Assembly (NCBI GenBank): GCA_013299105.1
Contig: JAAFJY010000022.1
Location: 1 to 64,000, forward strand
DNA: 64,000 nucleotides
Source: Chitinophagales bacterium
Lineage (GTDB): Bacteria > Bacteroidota > Bacteroidia > Chitinophagales > Saprospiraceae
Direction of reading: 5' to 3'
The translations under genes were made by a program, and so were the position numbers. Below the pieces are notes generated by a model. It was not told where the DNA came from. It worked only from the letters and a program-made list of their open reading frames with translations, and ran no database searches. Of the stretch, positions 25,209 to 32,300 are shown piece after piece. Each line of letters opens with the position of its first letter. Position 1 is the first letter of the stretch.

Positions 25209-26207
25209 TCAAAGAGTTTGCAAGGAAAGCAATTTATTGAAAGTAGCCAGGGCTTTGCCAGCGTCGATGCTTTTACGGGCTTCGGCCACACAGTCTGGCA
25301 GCGATTGCTGGGGCTTGATGACCTGGATGGCCAGACCAGCGTTGGCCAATACGGCGTTTTTCTGGGCTGCAGTGGCTTCGTTTTTCAACACATTCCAGAA
25401 AATCTTTGCCGCATCTTCGGCGCTTTGTCCACCGTCCAAATCTTGGGCGCTACAAGCTGGCAGGCCAAAATGTTGAGGATCCAGTACTTTTTCACTTGTT
25501 TTGGTGCTGAATTTCACTTTGCCCGTGAGCGACACCTCGTCGTAACCATCAAAGGCGTAAACAATGCCGTATTCGCGGCCACTGGCCTGCATTACATATT
25601 GGTACATGCGCTGCAATTCCATGCTGAAAACCCCCAGTAATTGGTACTTGGGCTGCAAGGGATTGACCAATGGGCCGAGGATGTTGAAAAAAGTCTTGGT
25701 GCCCAACTGCCGCCGCACGGGCACCACCGTTTTCAGGGCCGGGTGAAACAAGGGACCATGCAAAAAGCAAATACCCGCGTCGTGCAAGTAGCGCTTGAGT
25801 TTGTCCTGTTCGTTGGTGAAAGCATAGCCCAGTTGCCCCAGCACATCCGAGGACCCCACCGAGGAGGAAACGCCAAAACTACCTTGTTTGGTCACCGCAT
25901 AACCCGCCCCAGCCACCACCACACAAGACAAGGTAGAGATGTTGAAGGTATTTTTGCCATCGCCCCCCGTACCTACAATGTCGATGGTTTCGGGGTGATC
26001 GAGGTCGATTTTTACACAGGCTTCTAGCAGTGCATCGCGAAAACCCTGCAATTCAGGCATGGAAATCGGGCGCATGTTGAAGGCCGTGACGAAGGCAGCA
26101 ATCTGCACTTCGTTGTATTGCCCCTCGGCAATTTGGCCCAACACCTGTTTGGCTTCGGCCCGGTCCAGGCTCTGGTGTTCGTATAAGCGATTTAAAATCT
26201 GTTTCAT
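25209..26207 (-). CDS. trpD: Anthranilate phosphoribosyltransferase
   Basis: A 332-residue enzyme that attaches phosphoribose to anthranilate. The PRPP-binding motif DIVGTGGDGKNTFNIST is complete, and KQGSFGVSSSVGSSDVLGQL and VPVRRQLGTKTFFNILGPLV match the family's KHGNRxxSSxxGSADxLexL and RxxLGxRTxFNxLGPL phrases, with KQG and SSS in place of KHG and RSV types. The start at 26207 (MKQILNRLYEHQ) begins the helical domain; the frame upstream is unconserved. It is separated from trpG by 334 bp with a terminator-like hairpin. Confidence 0.95.
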   Translation of the reverse strand: MKQILNRLYEHQSLDRAEAKQVLGQIAEGQYNEVQIAAFVTAFNMRPISMPELQGFRDALLEACVKIDLDHPETIDIVGTGGDGKNTFNISTLSCVVVAGAGYAVTKQGSFGVSSSVGSSDVLGQLGYAFTNEQDKLKRYLHDAGICFLHGPLFHPALKTVVPVRRQLGTKTFFNILGPLVNPLQPKYQLLGVFSMELQRMYQYVMQASGREYGIVYAFDGYDEVSLTGKVKFSTKTSEKVLDPQHFGLPACSAQDLDGGQSAEDAAKIFWNVLKNEATAAQKNAVLANAGLAIQVIKPQQSLPDCVAEARKSIDAGKALATFNKLLSLQTL

Positions 26208-26330
26208 TTTGTAAAAATCCGGTATTAAAAAAGCGCTTAGTAAAGTGTCAAAATGCACCAAATCTTGCCGGGTCTTGAGCGCAGCAGTGTCAACGTCGTG
26301 GTCAAAATCATGCTGGCAATCCGCAAGAAA

Positions 26331-26448
26331 GGGGTGTGTCGTGGGTAAGTGTGAGTTCGAGTGTGGGGGCTTCGATCAAAATCCTTTGACTCGCTTAATT
26401 GGAACTGGGGTTTATGCACACTCACACCCAAACAAACACACCCAAACC
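26331..26448. mobile_element. MITE-like 118 bp inverted-repeat segment
   Basis: Inverted arms GGGTGTGT (26332-26339) with ACACACCC (26436-26443), and GTGTGAGT (26349-26356) with ACTCACAC (26420-26427). It has no coding capacity and interrupts repeat D copy 1. Boundaries are approximate and no clear target duplication is visible. Confidence 0.45.
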
Positions 26449-26463
26449 CAATTTTATCCGCGT

Positions 26464-26493
26464 GCTAAAAATGGCCTCGCTCTGCGAGGCCAT
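26464..26493 (-). terminator. Terminator-like hairpin between trpG and trpD
   Basis: The perfect 10 bp stem ATGGCCTCGC-tct-GCGAGGCCAT (26471-26493) is followed on the minus strand by TTTTTAGC, so it has the shape of an intrinsic terminator in the direction of the trp operon. It belongs to repeat D. Confidence 0.6.
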
Positions 26494-26541
26494 TGAAGCA
26501 ACGCAGTTGCGATTTGGTACATTTTATTCGTGGCTTATCAC

Positions 26542-27141
26542 TTACGCTACACCTACACTCAATTTCTGCTCACAGTACTGCAAAAAGTTGCGCAACATCT
26601 GCTTGCCGTCAGGAGTCATCACCGATTCGGGGTGAAATTGCACGCCAAAAATATCGTATTCGCGGTGGCGTATGGCCATGATTTCGCCGTATTGGTCTTC
26701 CGCAGTCACGATCAAATCAGCGGGCAGCGTGTCTTTTTTCACCACCCAGGAATGGTAGCGCCCAGCCTCAAAAGTCTGCGGTACACCCTGAAAAAAGCCC
26801 CGATCGTCACCCAATTGGTTCATGTAACTGGCTACCCCATGAAAAACTTTTGAGAGGTTGTGCAATTTGGCCCCGAAAGCTTCGCCGATGGCCTGGTGGC
26901 CTAGGCATACGCCCAAAATGCACTTGCTGGCCTGGTAGCGTTGCAAAAGCGCAGGCATGATCCCCGCTTCTTCGGGCAGGCCGGGACCAGGCGAAAGGAC
27001 AATCACGTCGTAATCATCCACGGCATCGAGGCTGATGGCGTCGTTGCGAAAAACCTCGATGTCGGCACCCAGGATTTCCTGGATGTACTGCACCAGGTTG
27101 TAGGTAAAAGAGTCGTAGTTGTCGAGCACAAGCACTTTCAT
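26542..27141 (-). CDS. trpG: Anthranilate synthase component II (glutamine amidotransferase)
   Basis: A 199-residue class I amidotransferase that feeds ammonia to TrpE. The triad is visible: Cys79 in GVCLGHQAIGEAFG, and His170 and Glu172 in VQFHPESVMTPDG. LSPGPGLPEEAGIMP is the oxyanion-loop motif. Such subunits may also serve aminodeoxychorismate synthase, but the location in the trp operon, 21 bp after trpE, favours anthranilate synthesis. Confidence 0.96.
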   Translation of the reverse strand: MKVLVLDNYDSFTYNLVQYIQEILGADIEVFRNDAISLDAVDDYDVIVLSPGPGLPEEAGIMPALLQRYQASKCILGVCLGHQAIGEAFGAKLHNLSKVFHGVASYMNQLGDDRGFFQGVPQTFEAGRYHSWVVKKDTLPADLIVTAEDQYGEIMAIRHREYDIFGVQFHPESVMTPDGKQMLRNFLQYCEQKLSVGVA

Positions 27142-27162
27142 TATCTATAGTTTTGGGAATAA

Positions 27163-28572
27163 TCAATTCTGTTTGCCAAGCTTTTCAGCTTCGCCCAGGG
27201 CCTTGGTCAGGGCACCGAGTTTATTGTGTACTTCTTGCAATTCGTTTTCCTCCTTGCTGTCTACCACAATGCCAGCCCCGGCCTGGTAATATAAGGTGTT
27301 GTTGCGACTCAGGAAAGAACGGATCACAATGCAGGTATTGATGTCGCCATCAAAACCAATGTAGCCCAAAGCCCCGCCGTAAAAAGCGCGGTTTTGGTTC
27401 TCGTACTGGTTGATGAGTTGGATGGCTTTGTATTTTGGCGCGCCAGACAAGGTTCCGGCAGGAAAAGTATCACCAAAAATTCGCACTGGGTTAGACCCTT
27501 CCGGCAATTGGCCAGTGACTGTAGAAACCAGGTGAATGACATGACTGAAAAATTGGACCTCTTTCAGTTTTTTGACCTCCACATTCACCGCGTGGCGGCC
27601 CAGGTCGTTGCGGGCGAGGTCCACGAGCATGATGTGCTCGGCGTTTTCTTTGGGGTCCACGGCCAAAACTTTGGCGCGGGTGGCGTCTTCGATGGCGTCG
27701 CCGCTGCGGCGATAGGTCCCCGCGATGGGGTTGACGCGGGCGATACCCTTGCGTACCACCATTTGGGCTTCAGGCGAGGAGCCGAAGATTTTGTAATCGC
27801 CATAATCAAAATAAAAAAGGTAAGGCGAGGGGTTGATTGAGCGCAAAACGCGGTACACATTGAACTCGTCGCCTTGGAATTTTTGCGAAAACTGGCGCGA
27901 AAACACGATCTGAAACACATCGCCGATCTGGCAGTGGTGCTTGCCGATGCGCACCAATTCTTTGAATTCCTCGTCGCTGAGGTTGCTTTCTTCCGCACCG
28001 TCCAATGAAAAAGTGTGGGTGCTGATTTTTTGCATGTCGATCAGTTGCTCCAAACGCTCCATTTCTGACTCCTGGCCAGGCAAGAGGTTCTCCAAAATCA
28101 CCAGCTCGTCGTTGAAGTGGTTGATGGAAATCACGAAGCGGTGCAGGTTAAAACGCAAATCGGGGATGTCCTGGGTGCGTTTTTCGGCTGCAAACTCCAG
28201 GGTGTCGAAGTACTGCACCCCGTCAAAACTCACGTGCCCCAGCAAGCCATTCAAGGCCCGGATGCCGTTGCTGTCGTTGGTTTTGAAGCCTGCCGCAAAG
28301 GCCTGGAGTTGGGCGGGGACCTCTTCTACGCCATTCACCGCTTTGGTTTCGACCCTGCCGTCGGGGTAGCGGAGTTGCATTTCACCATTTTGCACTTTGA
28401 ACTCGGCTATGGATTGCAAGCCGATGAAAGAATAGCATTCTTCAGGCAAAGCAAAGTCGTTGCTTTCCAGCAAAACCGGGGAGGTGTAATGGTCACGCAG
28501 CTTGAGGTACAATGACACCGGGGTGGCGATGTCGGCCAGCTTGCGTTTAATTTTTGTGTTCAGATGAATCAT
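27163..28572 (-). CDS. trpE: Anthranilate synthase component I
   Basis: A 469-residue chorismate-binding enzyme that makes anthranilate from chorismate and ammonia. The LLES motif (34-37) in SPVLLESNDF is the tryptophan feedback site, so the enzyme is probably inhibited by tryptophan. The catalytic domain has YLFYFDYGDYKIFGSSPEAQ, NPIAGTYRRSGD, AEHIMLVDLARNDLGR, FPAGTLSGAPKYKAIQLI and YYQAGAGIVVDSKEENE. It is the first gene of the operon, with an attenuator in its leader and its ATG at 28572, 31 bp after the terminator stem. Confidence 0.97.
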   Translation of the reverse strand: MIHLNTKIKRKLADIATPVSLYLKLRDHYTSPVLLESNDFALPEECYSFIGLQSIAEFKVQNGEMQLRYPDGRVETKAVNGVEEVPAQLQAFAAGFKTNDSNGIRALNGLLGHVSFDGVQYFDTLEFAAEKRTQDIPDLRFNLHRFVISINHFNDELVILENLLPGQESEMERLEQLIDMQKISTHTFSLDGAEESNLSDEEFKELVRIGKHHCQIGDVFQIVFSRQFSQKFQGDEFNVYRVLRSINPSPYLFYFDYGDYKIFGSSPEAQMVVRKGIARVNPIAGTYRRSGDAIEDATRAKVLAVDPKENAEHIMLVDLARNDLGRHAVNVEVKKLKEVQFFSHVIHLVSTVTGQLPEGSNPVRIFGDTFPAGTLSGAPKYKAIQLINQYENQNRAFYGGALGYIGFDGDINTCIVIRSFLSRNNTLYYQAGAGIVVDSKEENELQEVHNKLGALTKALGEAEKLGKQN

Positions 28573-28602
28573 GAATGGGCACTTTGTAGCGAACGATTTG
28601 GG

Positions 28603-28648
28603 TTAAAACAGCATCGGCTTGCCGGGGGTCCCGACAAGCCGATGCTGT
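28603..28648 (-). terminator. trp attenuator (leader terminator hairpin)
   Basis: Perfect 14 bp stem ACAGCATCGGCTTG (28608-28621 on the plus strand) with CAAGCCGATGCTGT (28635-28648), loop 13 with inner GGG/CCC pairing, followed on the minus strand by TTTTAACC. It lies between the leader peptide and trpE, where an attenuator terminator should be. Confidence 0.85.
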
Positions 28649-28669
28649 GATGTGTGCAACATAAATGGC

Positions 28670-28732
28670 CTATCCTTCCACCCGGGTCCGAGAAGAATGA
28701 TGCCACCACCACATGCTGCTCAATTGAATCAT
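28670..28732 (-). CDS. trpL: trp operon leader peptide with Trp-Trp-Trp
   Basis: A 20-codon open frame, ATG at 28732 and TAG at 28670, reading MIQLSSMWWWHHSSR and on to VEG. Three TGG codons in a row at positions 8-10 make it a classic Trp sensor: ribosomes stall there when Trp-tRNA is scarce, changing the folding of the mRNA so that the terminator at 28603-28648 does not form. It lies about 20 bp downstream of the predicted transcription start and 21 bp before the terminator stem. The peptide itself should have no other job. I could not draw a single convincing antiterminator; CAGCAT early in the leader can pair with ATGCTG of the terminator's 3' arm. Confidence 0.85.
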   Translation of the reverse strand: MIQLSSMWWWHHSSRTRVEG

Positions 28733-28759
28733 AAAAGAAGTTTTTGATTGCTTCGATCG

Positions 28760-28789
28760 CAAAGTTAGGGGAATTTTGGATTTTTGCAA
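28760..28789 (-). promoter_or_regulatory. trp operon promoter (TTG-19-TAACTTTG)
   Basis: Minus strand TTG at 28789-28787, a 19 bp spacer and TAACTTTG at 28767-28760, both in the Bacteroidota consensus. Predicted start is close to 28753, giving a leader of about 180 nt before trpE. Confidence 0.8.
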
Positions 28790-28936
28790 GAGGTGGGGGG
28801 AATTTTTTAGGGGAAAATAGCAAACCAAGGGTTGGGTTCAAAGGCTTCCGTTGACCATGTGCACGAAATAATTAGTACTTTGACAAATAGTGTGGTCAAT
28901 ATCTTTTCAGACTGCGATTATGAGTAAAGCACTGGA

Positions 28937-28963
28937 TTTTGAAAACTTCGGAAAAGTTTCAGC
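28937..28963 (+). repeat. Palindromic repeat F, copy 1
   Basis: TTGAAAACTTCGGAAAAGTT followed by TCAGCA, an imperfect palindrome (GAAAACTTcggaAAAGTTTC) related to those at 29126, 41122 and 41502. Confidence 0.5.
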
Positions 28964-29010
28964 AGCGACAATTTTTGTGCTGAAAATGATTGCTAGCGTG
29001 ACGTTGACCG

Positions 29011-29104
29011 ACCAACGTTAGGGACTTACAGCCCCACCAAACATGATGTTATCCTTCATGCTACCGACGTTAGGGGCCTACAGCCCCGCTAATATGGTGC
29101 TGTT
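29011..29104 (+). repeat. Repeat E, two direct copies
   Basis: CCAACGTTAGGGACTTACAG with CCCC at 29012 and CCGACGTTAGGGGCCTACAG with CCCC at 29064, 52 bp apart. The second has stem GGGGC-ctaca-GCCCC. A third, poorer unit lies at 30292-30332. Confidence 0.6.
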
Positions 29105-29125
29105 TAACTCACGGTTGGCTTATTC

Positions 29126-29151
29126 TGAAAAGTTCTCCGAAGTTTTCAGTG
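29126..29151 (+). repeat. Palindromic repeat F, copy 2
   Basis: CTGAAAAGTTCTCCGAAGTT followed by TTCAG: outer arms CTGAAAA/TTTTCAG. Confidence 0.5.
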
Positions 29152-29336
29152 GATTTCACTATTATTTGATGCCATCCAGCACATTTGAATTCAAAAGTAG
29201 CCCCCTTGACTGTTATCCGGTGATGTCCGAAAAGAAATGCTTGCTTTCCGCAGCATTTATCAAAGAATCATTTCCCCCCCTTTGATTTTCATAAACAATC
29301 CTTTGTTTTCCGTAGGTTAACCCACCTGATGATTTG

Positions 29337-29344
29337 TACTTTTG
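29337..29344 (+). promoter_or_regulatory. -7 box (TACTTTTG) for the 29401 gene
   Basis: TACTTTTG fits TAnnTTTG and lies 57 bp before the ATG at 29401; no well-spaced TTG is present. Confidence 0.4.
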
Positions 29345-29400
29345 CAGCATGATTGGGGGCCTATTATGCTCCTTTTTGCTTCAAAAACACACTCACTTAA

Positions 29401-30171
29401 ATGAACAGCGTCAGGTTTTTTGTGATTTTGTTATCCATTTGTTTTGCTTTCCCGGCTTTTGCGCAGCAAAGCGACAGCACCCAGCAAGTCAGCTCATTTT
29501 ACGGCTCAGTGGGCCTTACGAACAACGGTTTTTCCATCATCCCTTCATTTTCACTCAATGCACCAGCGGTGGTGACTTTGCTCAACTGGCAAAAAGGCCG
29601 CTTCATCATCGCACCGGATATTCGCCTCACCTTAGATGCCCGCAAGGGTGGCATGCTTTTTTGGCTGCGCTATAGATTGGTAGAAGGGCAAAAGTTCAGC
29701 TTGAGGGTGGGCGCACACCCGGCTTTCAATTTACAAACCCGCGTGGTTCAAGTAAATGACCAAGACCTGGAACTCACCCAAGCGCGGCGCTTTTTTGCCA
29801 GCGAAATCGCGCCTAACTTCCGCATTACGCCCAAGTGGTCAGCGGGGATGTATTACTTACAAGGGCATGGTTTGCAAAAAGATGGCCCACAAACCACCCA
29901 TTTTGTGACTTTGAACACCAGTTTGAACAACATCAAAGTATCCAAAGATTTACGCTTGATGCTGGCCCCAGCCGTTTTTTACCTGAACCTGGATGGCTAC
30001 GAAGGCACTTATTTTACGGCTACCGTCGCCTTGTCGAGCCAAAAAAGCCCTTTCAGCCTACAATCCTCCATCAACCAAACTTTCAATTCTAACCTGCCAG
30101 GCAACAAGGAGTTTTTGTGGAACGTGGTGCTGAACTACAATTTCCACCAGGATTTTGTGCGGCGGAAGTGA
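29401..30171 (+). CDS. Hypothetical outer-membrane beta-barrel protein
   Basis: A 256-residue protein with a cleavable signal (MNSVRFFVILLSICFAFPAFAQ) and a body of alternating beta strands (FSLRVGAHPAFNLQTRVVQV, APNFRITPKWSAGMYYLQGH, VVLNYNFHQDF) ending in aromatic residues, as in small outer-membrane porin-like barrels. I do not recognise a named family and no catalytic motif is seen. It is preceded by a -7 box (29337) and followed by a hairpin with a short T-run (30208-30228). No operon partners, so its role is open. Confidence 0.75.
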   Translation: MNSVRFFVILLSICFAFPAFAQQSDSTQQVSSFYGSVGLTNNGFSIIPSFSLNAPAVVTLLNWQKGRFIIAPDIRLTLDARKGGMLFWLRYRLVEGQKFSLRVGAHPAFNLQTRVVQVNDQDLELTQARRFFASEIAPNFRITPKWSAGMYYLQGHGLQKDGPQTTHFVTLNTSLNNIKVSKDLRLMLAPAVFYLNLDGYEGTYFTATVALSSQKSPFSLQSSINQTFNSNLPGNKEFLWNVVLNYNFHQDFVRRK

Positions 30172-30207
30172 GGAGCTGCTGATTTGCTACGCCCCGCTTC
30201 GCAGGCT

Positions 30208-30228
30208 GGGCTGCTGTCGCAGCCCTTT
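30208..30228 (+). terminator. Hairpin after the 29401 gene
   Basis: GGGCTGC (30208-30214), loop tgtc, GCAGCCC (30219-30225), then TTT. A short intrinsic terminator is plausible; it occupies the place of the GCCTCGC hairpin in repeat D. Confidence 0.5.
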
Positions 30229-30233
30229 AAGTT

Positions 30234-30292
30234 GGAACACGGATGAGACGGATGTAACTGATCTTCACAGATTTCCAGTGGGACCTTGACTG
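30234..30292 (-). repeat. Dispersed repeat D, copy 2
   Basis: Minus strand: CAGTCAAGGTCCCACTGGAA, ATCTGTGAAGATCAGTTACA, TCCGT and TGTTCC. It matches copies 3 and 4 with about three quarters identity by eye. Confidence 0.6.
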
Positions 30293-30332
30293 CCCAACAC
30301 TTAGGGGCCTACAGTTCTGCTGGTCTGATGTT
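30292..30332 (+). repeat. Repeat E, third copy
   Basis: CCCAACACTTAGGGGCCTAC then AGTTCTGCTGGT, related to the two units at 29011-29104 but with the GCCCC arm changed. Confidence 0.45.
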
Positions 30333-30488
30333 GACAAATTGTTAAATTAGCTCGATACAGAATATGCTTCAACATCCGGGTGGCCCATCAAATGTAATGC
30401 TATTTTGTATGACAATCCTTTGGTTTCAGTCTTTCATTCAGAAGACTACCAGTTCAAAAGACTTAGTTGAGCACGGCGATCTTGTCTT

Positions 30489-30520
30489 TTCAATATTTCA
30501 ACCCTTCAACATTTCAACTT
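30489..30520 (-). repeat. Octamer array (TTGAnnnG), reverse orientation
   Basis: On the minus strand TTGAAATG, TTGAAGGG and TTGAAATA in 8 bp register, preceded by AAG. Confidence 0.6.
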
Positions 30521-30666
30521 CTTCGACCAGCATTACATTTTTAGAGCACTACCAACATCCGCAGCGGGGAAAATTGTCAAGGTAACGCTGGAATCATGGT
30601 CTTCACAAAAATCACAAAAATCACAGTTCAGACAAAAACTCCCTGCTGAAAATCCTGCAATTCCGC

Positions 30667-30674
30667 TACATTTG
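30667..30674 (+). promoter_or_regulatory. -7 box (TACATTTG) for the haloperoxidase-like gene
   Basis: TACATTTG fits TAnnTTTG, 23 bp before the ATG at 30697, giving a leader of about 16 nt. Confidence 0.5.
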
Positions 30675-30696
30675 CGCCGTAACAATTTACTGCATT

Positions 30697-32034
30697 ATGA
30701 ATCCTAAGTTACTGTGCTGGCTGGCTGGTTTGGCCCTGTTCACTTCCTGTCAAAAAGAATACAATCCGGCTCCAGCCGAAGATCCGGAAAACCTGCACCA
30801 GGCGGTCAGGCAGTTGAATGAAGTCATCATCCACGACATTTTTTCGCCTCCAGTGGCCAGCCGTATTTATGCTTATGCTGCAATAGCGGGCTACGAAGCA
30901 GCACACCGTGCCGATGCGGGTACCCTTTCAATGGCGGGCCAATTGAACGGCTACAACCAGGCGCCTCAGCCCGAAGCCGGACAGACTTACTGCTATCAAC
31001 TGGCGGGTTTGCACGCTTTTTTGACCGTAAGCAAAACCCTGACTTTTTCTGAGCCAATGATCGACGAGTTTAGGGAAACGCTCTATGCCAAAATCCGCAA
31101 GGAGTCGCATATTCCCAAGGATGTGTTCGAGCGCTCTTTGGCTTTTGGCGAGGCCGTGGCGACTTCGGTGATCGACTGGTCCAAAACCGATACTTACAAA
31201 GAATCGCGTACTTTCCCAAAATTCACGGTTGACGAAAGTGACCCTACCCGCTGGCAGCCTACACCTCCTGATTACAAAGATGCCGCCGAACCTCACTGGG
31301 GCAAAATTCGCCCGATGACCCTGGATTCTGCCGGGCAGTTTTTGCCCAGCCCTCCTACCCCATTTTCTACGGCCAAAGGCAGTCCATTTTACCAAGACGC
31401 CATGCAAGTGTACGAGGCTTTGGGCAAAACAGGCGACCCCGCAAGAGAAGAAATCGCTTATTTCTGGGACGACAACCCCTTTGTGTCGCACCACCAGGGC
31501 CACGTGATGTTTGCCTCCAAAAAAGTGACGCCTGGCGGGCACTGGATGAACATTGCCATGCTGGCTTCACGCATGAAGGGAGCGAATTACGTGCAGTCTA
31601 GCGAGGCTTACTTGCGGGTAGCATTGGGCTTATTTGAGGGCTTTATCTCTTGCTGGCACGCCAAATACACCTACAACCTGGTGCGCCCCGAAACCTACAT
31701 CAACAAAAACATCGATGAAGACTGGCGGCCATTCCTGCAAACGCCGGCCTTTCCTGAGCACACCAGCGGCCACAGCGTGATTTCGCGTTCGGCAGCGGTG
31801 GGTTTGACCAAAATATACGGCGAAAACTTCGCTTTCAACGATACCACCAACGTGGAATTTGGCCGCACCGCACGCAAATTCAGCTCCTTCCACCAGGCTT
31901 CCGACGAAGCCAGCATCAGCCGTTTGTACGGCGGCATCCATTTTCTGCCCGCCCTGAATGTAGGTTCAGAACAGGGCCGCAAGGTAGGCGATTGGGTAAA
32001 CAACAAGGTTAGGACCCGGAAAGAGGAGAATTGA
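30697..32034 (+). CDS. Vanadium-dependent haloperoxidase / PAP2-like lipoprotein
   Basis: A 445-residue all-helical protein of the vanadium haloperoxidase and PAP2 phosphatase superfamily. It starts with a lipoprotein signal (MNPKLLCWLAGLALFTSCQK). The three active-site motifs are visible: K-x6-RP in KYTYNLVRP (about residue 322), a TSGH form of PSGH in PEHTSGHSVISRSAA (about 352), and SRx5H in SRLYGGIHF (about 407). The fold can hold vanadate or phosphate, so it is either a halide-oxidising enzyme or a phosphatase; sequence alone does not settle this. The signal places it in the cell envelope. No partner genes; it is followed by a hairpin. Confidence 0.88.
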   Translation: MNPKLLCWLAGLALFTSCQKEYNPAPAEDPENLHQAVRQLNEVIIHDIFSPPVASRIYAYAAIAGYEAAHRADAGTLSMAGQLNGYNQAPQPEAGQTYCYQLAGLHAFLTVSKTLTFSEPMIDEFRETLYAKIRKESHIPKDVFERSLAFGEAVATSVIDWSKTDTYKESRTFPKFTVDESDPTRWQPTPPDYKDAAEPHWGKIRPMTLDSAGQFLPSPPTPFSTAKGSPFYQDAMQVYEALGKTGDPAREEIAYFWDDNPFVSHHQGHVMFASKKVTPGGHWMNIAMLASRMKGANYVQSSEAYLRVALGLFEGFISCWHAKYTYNLVRPETYINKNIDEDWRPFLQTPAFPEHTSGHSVISRSAAVGLTKIYGENFAFNDTTNVEFGRTARKFSSFHQASDEASISRLYGGIHFLPALNVGSEQGRKVGDWVNNKVRTRKEEN

Positions 32035-32044
32035 GCCTGTTGGT

Positions 32045-32076
32045 TGACATGTTGAAGGGTTGAAAGGTTGAAGAGA
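32045..32076 (+). repeat. Octamer array (TTGAnnnG)4
   Basis: TTGACATG, TTGAAGGG, TTGAAAGG, TTGAAGAG in 8 bp register, just after the haloperoxidase-like gene. Confidence 0.7.
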
Positions 32077-32086
32077 CGGGCTTCGA

Positions 32087-32129
32087 AAGGGCTATAAGCG
32101 GTAGTTGGAAAGCCGTTTATAGCCCTTTG
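32087..32129 (+). terminator. Hairpin after the haloperoxidase-like gene
   Basis: AAAGGGCTATAAGCGG pairs with CCGTTTATAGCCCTTT (one mismatch), loop about 11. The 3' side continues TTTGTTGTTGG, so it is a plausible intrinsic terminator with a weak T-tract. Confidence 0.55.
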
Positions 32130-32300
32130 TTGTTGGTAGCGGTCAGTACTTTTCTACTCAGTTTTTCATATCTTTTCACCAAAATTGTCAACATGAAATA
32201 CCGCTCACTTTCCCAAAAACAAGTCCCAAAATATCATTTGAAGCGCTATTGAACGCAATCGTGGCCATTTTTGCTGAAACTTTTAACAAATCATCACAAA

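Larger units (their letters stand above)
26296..26493 (+). repeat. Dispersed repeat D, copy 1 (interrupted)
   Basis: Left half CGTGGTCAAAATCATGCTGG and CAATCCGC; right half AATTTTATCCGCGTGCT and the GCCTCGC hairpin. Copies at 39137-39235 and 40000-40080 have the halves joined, so the middle looks inserted. Confidence 0.65.
26208..26541. other. trpG-trpD gap: repeat D split by an inverted-repeat insert
   Basis: 334 bp inside the trp operon. It carries repeat D copy 1 in two halves (26296-26330 and 26449-26493) around a roughly 118 bp segment with inverted ends, and the D hairpin acts as a potential terminator on the minus strand. I found no TAnnTTTG box on the minus strand that would restart transcription before trpD. 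Confidence 0.6.
28800..29400. other. Intergenic region with repeats E and F
   Basis: About 600 bp between the divergent trp promoter and the 29401 gene, without a credible gene. It holds two F palindromes (28937-28963, 29126-29151) that bracket two E units (29011-29050, 29063-29104), and a promoter at 29337-29344. Confidence 0.6.
30172..30696. other. Intergenic region with repeats D, E and octamers
   Basis: 525 bp. It contains the terminator hairpin, repeat D copy 2 in reverse (30234-30292), a third E unit (30292-30332) and a reverse octamer array (30489-30520), then a promoter for the haloperoxidase-like gene. No gene recognised. Confidence 0.6.
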
